NCBI GenBank assembly: GCA_028280205.1
Contig: JANQME010000305.1
Location: forward strand, 1-7,420
Origin: Longimicrobiales bacterium
GTDB taxonomy: Bacteria > Gemmatimonadota > Gemmatimonadetes > Longimicrobiales > Gaopeijiaceae
Direction of reading: 5' to 3'
DNA: 7,420 bases
The stretch's first letter is position 1, and each line of letters starts with the position of its first letter. The translations under genes and the position numbers were made by a program. Of the stretch, positions 5,516 through 7,420 are shown in pieces. Below the pieces are notes generated by a model. The model was not told the origin of the DNA. It did not search any database and saw only the letters and a program-made list of their open reading frames with translations.

Positions 5516-7420
5516 ATGACTCGACCCTCCTACTTCTTCGTTATGCTCTGGGCCCTGGCGGCAGCGTGCACGCCCGCCCTCGAGCTCACCCCGAGCGACG
5601 CCGATGTCGTCCTGGCTCGGCATGCTCTCGACGCCCCCGACCCTTCCCAGCCGGGTCCGTTCGACGTGCTGACCCTCTACTACGGCTCGGGCACCGACAA
5701 GAATCGGCCCGAGTACCGGGACTCGGTGGCGATCACGACCCCGACCGTCGACGTCTCGAAGCTGGTCGACCTCGGCTCGTCCGCTTCGGAGCGGAACGAG
5801 TACTGGGGCTTCACGCCGAAGGAGATGCCGCTCAACGCTCGGGTCTGGTATCCGGACGGCCCGGGCCCCTTCCCGCTTGTGCTCGTGGTGCACGGCAACC
5901 ACAACATGCGCGACTTCTCCGACCCCGGGTACGACTACCTGGGCGAGCTGCTCGCGAGCCGCGGGTACATCCTGGCGAGCGTGGACGAGAACTTCATCAA
6001 CGGGGGCATCCGCCAAGAGAACGATGCGCGCGGCTGGTTCCTGCTGCGGCACGTCCAGCTCTTCGAGGAATTCGACGCCGAGCCGGGCAACCCGTTCGAG
6101 GGGAAGGTCGACCTGGGCAACATCGTGCTCATCGGCCACTCGCGCGGGGGGGAGGCCGTGGCGAACGCGGCCGCCTTCAACCGGCTCTCCCACTACCCGG
6201 ACGACGCCTCGCTGACCTTCGACTTCGGGTACGACATCCAGGGCATCGTCTCGATCGCGCCGGTCGACGGCCAGTACCTCCCGACCGGGCGGAAGGTGGT
6301 CGTGGAGGACATGAGCTACCTGACCTTCCACGGCTCACACGACGGCGACGTGACGTCGTTCCACGGCCTGCGCATCTACGACCGCCTCACGTTCAACGAC
6401 CCGGACGAGTTCGACTTCAAGTCCGCGATCTACGTCTACCGCGCGAACCACGGGCAGTGGAACTCCGTGTGGGGCCCGAACGACAACGGACCGCGCAGCC
6501 CCAGGATTCTGGACCTGCGCGGCCTGATTCCCGAGGAGGACCAGCGCCGCTTCGCCGAGATCTACGTCTCGGCCTTTCTCGAGGCCGTGACGAAGGGCGA
6601 CAAGCGCTACCTGCCGATCTTCCGCGACCACCGCGTCATCGGGCAGTGGCTCCCGGAGACGATGTACGTCACCCGCTTCGAGACGAGCGCCTTCCGGCCG
6701 CTCGCCACCTTCGAGGAGGACATCGACGTCACGACCGGGACGGCGCTCGGGGTGACGTTGCGCGGGGACTCCCTTTCCACCTGGGGAGAGGCGATGCTCG
6801 CGCTCCGCTCGAGCAATCGGTCGAACACGTCGGCGTCCCAGGAGAACCAGGCGGTCACGGTCGCCTGGAACAACCGGGTCGAGGGCGCGGACACTTCCGC
6901 GCACGGCCCGCCCGCCCGCTTCGTCCTGGACCTCCCCGACGGGCTCGCATCGGAGTGGGAGCTCGACGACGGCGCGACGCTCGACTTTCTGCTCGCGCCC
7001 ACGAACGAAGTGCCGGGTCCGCGGGCTCGCTCCGACGAGGGCGCGGATGCGCTGTCAGGGGAGGACGCGGCCGACGAAGACGACGAAGGGGACGTGGGAG
7101 CGGCGGGCGCCGCCGGCCAACCTGCGGACGAGGGAGAGAGTACGGATCCGCCCGTGGATCTCTCCGTCGAGGTCGTCGATGCGATCGGCCGGAGCGGGCG
7201 CGTCGCGCTGAGCCGCTACGGAGCGATCCGACGGCCGCTCGAGACGTACGTGATGCGCCGGCGCGACCTGGAGGAGGACCGCTTCCAGAGCCACTGGGAG
7301 CTCATCCTGCAGACGTATTCGATCCCCCTCGGGGACTTCGTGGCGGACAACCCGTCCCTCGACCTCGGCCGGCTCGCGTCCGTCCGCTTCGTCTTCGACC
7401 GCGTGCACACCGGCGAGGTG
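5516..7420 (+). CDS. Exported alpha/beta hydrolase, possible lipoprotein, with C-terminal beta-rich module (3' end outside the window)
   Basis: The frame is open for 635 codons to the right edge, so the C-terminus is missing. An N-terminal signal (MTRPSYFFVMLWALAAAC18) precedes a beta-rich lead-in and a hydrolase domain (about 110-400). The hydrolase shows an oxyanion-type HGNH at 126-129, nucleophile S209 in GHSRGG, an acid at D276 in GSHDGDV, and H312 in NHGQW. This predicts an esterase- or lipase-like enzyme outside the cytoplasm; the substrate is unknown. Residues about 440-635 look like an added beta-sandwich module, ending in SVRFVFDRVHTGEV, a pattern seen in carbohydrate-binding-like domains (inference). 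An acidic insert (506-544) interrupts this module. In-frame ATGs also lie at 5462, 5504 and 5507; 5462 has AAGG five bases upstream, whereas 5516 gives the most normal basic signal-peptide start with only a weak GGG before it. The lipobox has Leu at -4 rather than -3, so lipidation is uncertain. It is divergent from the cyclophilin gene. Confidence 0.88.
   Translation, partial: MTRPSYFFVMLWALAAACTPALELTPSDADVVLARHALDAPDPSQPGPFDVLTLYYGSGTDKNRPEYRDSVAITTPTVDVSKLVDLGSSASERNEYWGFTPKEMPLNARVWYPDGPGPFPLVLVVHGNHNMRDFSDPGYDYLGELLASRGYILASVDENFINGGIRQENDARGWFLLRHVQLFEEFDAEPGNPFEGKVDLGNIVLIGHSRGGEAVANAAAFNRLSHYPDDASLTFDFGYDIQGIVSIAPVDGQYLPTGRKVVVEDMSYLTFHGSHDGDVTSFHGLRIYDRLTFNDPDEFDFKSAIYVYRANHGQWNSVWGPNDNGPRSPRILDLRGLIPEEDQRRFAEIYVSAFLEAVTKGDKRYLPIFRDHRVIGQWLPETMYVTRFETSAFRPLATFEEDIDVTTGTALGVTLRGDSLSTWGEAMLALRSSNRSNTSASQENQAVTVAWNNRVEGADTSAHGPPARFVLDLPDGLASEWELDDGATLDFLLAPTNEVPGPRARSDEGADALSGEDAADEDDEGDVGAAGAAGQPADEGESTDPPVDLSVEVVDAIGRSGRVALSRYGAIRRPLETYVMRRRDLEEDRFQSHWELILQTYSIPLGDFVADNPSLDLGRLASVRFVFDRVHTGEV
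7031..7147 (+). other. Acidic low-complexity insert within the alpha/beta hydrolase
   Basis: Residues 506-544 (numbered from ATG 5516) contain 15 Asp or Glu in 39 residues, many Ala and Gly, and no Lys, Arg, His or aromatic residue. It lies between the beta-strand-like LDFLLAPT and VDLSVEVVD, so it is probably a disordered surface loop. About a quarter of its codons end in A or T, clearly more than in the rest of the gene, which suggests relaxed or recent sequence. Calcium binding or salt adaptation are possible but not shown. Confidence 0.7.

Noticed and set aside
5413..5517. A 35-residue N-terminal extension of the cyclophilin
   Set aside because: The cyclophilin domain begins at the ATG at 5412 with a good ribosome site, and the extension would cross the divergent promoter region.
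4820..6331. A 503-codon open frame on the - strand across the cyclophilin and hydrolase genes
   Set aside because: It runs out of frame through the cyclophilin and antisense to the hydrolase, with no recognisable domain.
1..7420. Search for a defence system, phage, IS element, CRISPR array or biosynthetic cluster
   Set aside because: No nuclease, transposase, integrase, repeat array, restriction or toxin-like domain appears in any plausible frame.

Overview
The window is very GC-rich (near 70% by eye). Its genes are tightly packed and strongly prefer G or C at third codon positions. It looks like bacterial chromosomal DNA from a high-GC lineage that exports many hydrolases. The style of the S9 peptidase and of the lipoprotein-like alpha/beta hydrolase would fit Gemmatimonadota or a similar high-GC soil or marine group, but that is inference and no marker gene is present. 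I see no mobile element, tRNA, rRNA, CRISPR array, phage gene or toxin/defence gene.

Layout. Bases 1-181 hold no convincing complete gene; there may be the last codons of an upstream gene (2-97), and there are two short inverted repeats. At 182-1348 (+) is an AI-2E/UPF0118 family membrane transporter. A 186-base gap follows. Next is a two-gene unit on the + strand: a 773-residue secreted S9 (DPP4-like) serine peptidase at 1535-3856, then after 10 bases an S41-type peptidase with an export signal at 3867-4937. A cytoplasmic cyclophilin-type peptidyl-prolyl isomerase lies on the - strand at 4939-5412 and converges on the S41 gene with a single base between the two stop codons. A divergent intergenic region (5413-5515) has an AT-rich palindrome that could act as a two-way promoter. 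From 5516 a long exported alpha/beta hydrolase reads off the right edge, with 635 codons seen and no stop.

How the genes fit together. Three of the five genes encode proteins exported across the inner membrane with serine-hydrolase triads or equivalents, so the region looks like part of an extracytoplasmic hydrolase repertoire (peptide and ester turnover). The S9/S41 pair is probably co-transcribed. The cyclophilin and the transporter look like ordinary neighbours and have no clear functional tie.

The most notable things read directly from the sequence are: the S41 protein has no lysine at all, which excludes the Ser-Lys mechanism of the Ctp proteases; a perfect 18-bp tandem duplication in its signal peptide; the S9 enzyme has a full DPP4-like triad with DPP4's exact spacing but lacks the double-Glu motif; a palindromic bidirectional promoter candidate; and a lysine-, arginine- and aromatic-free acidic insert in the alpha/beta hydrolase. 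I found no convincing evidence of a new multi-gene system.
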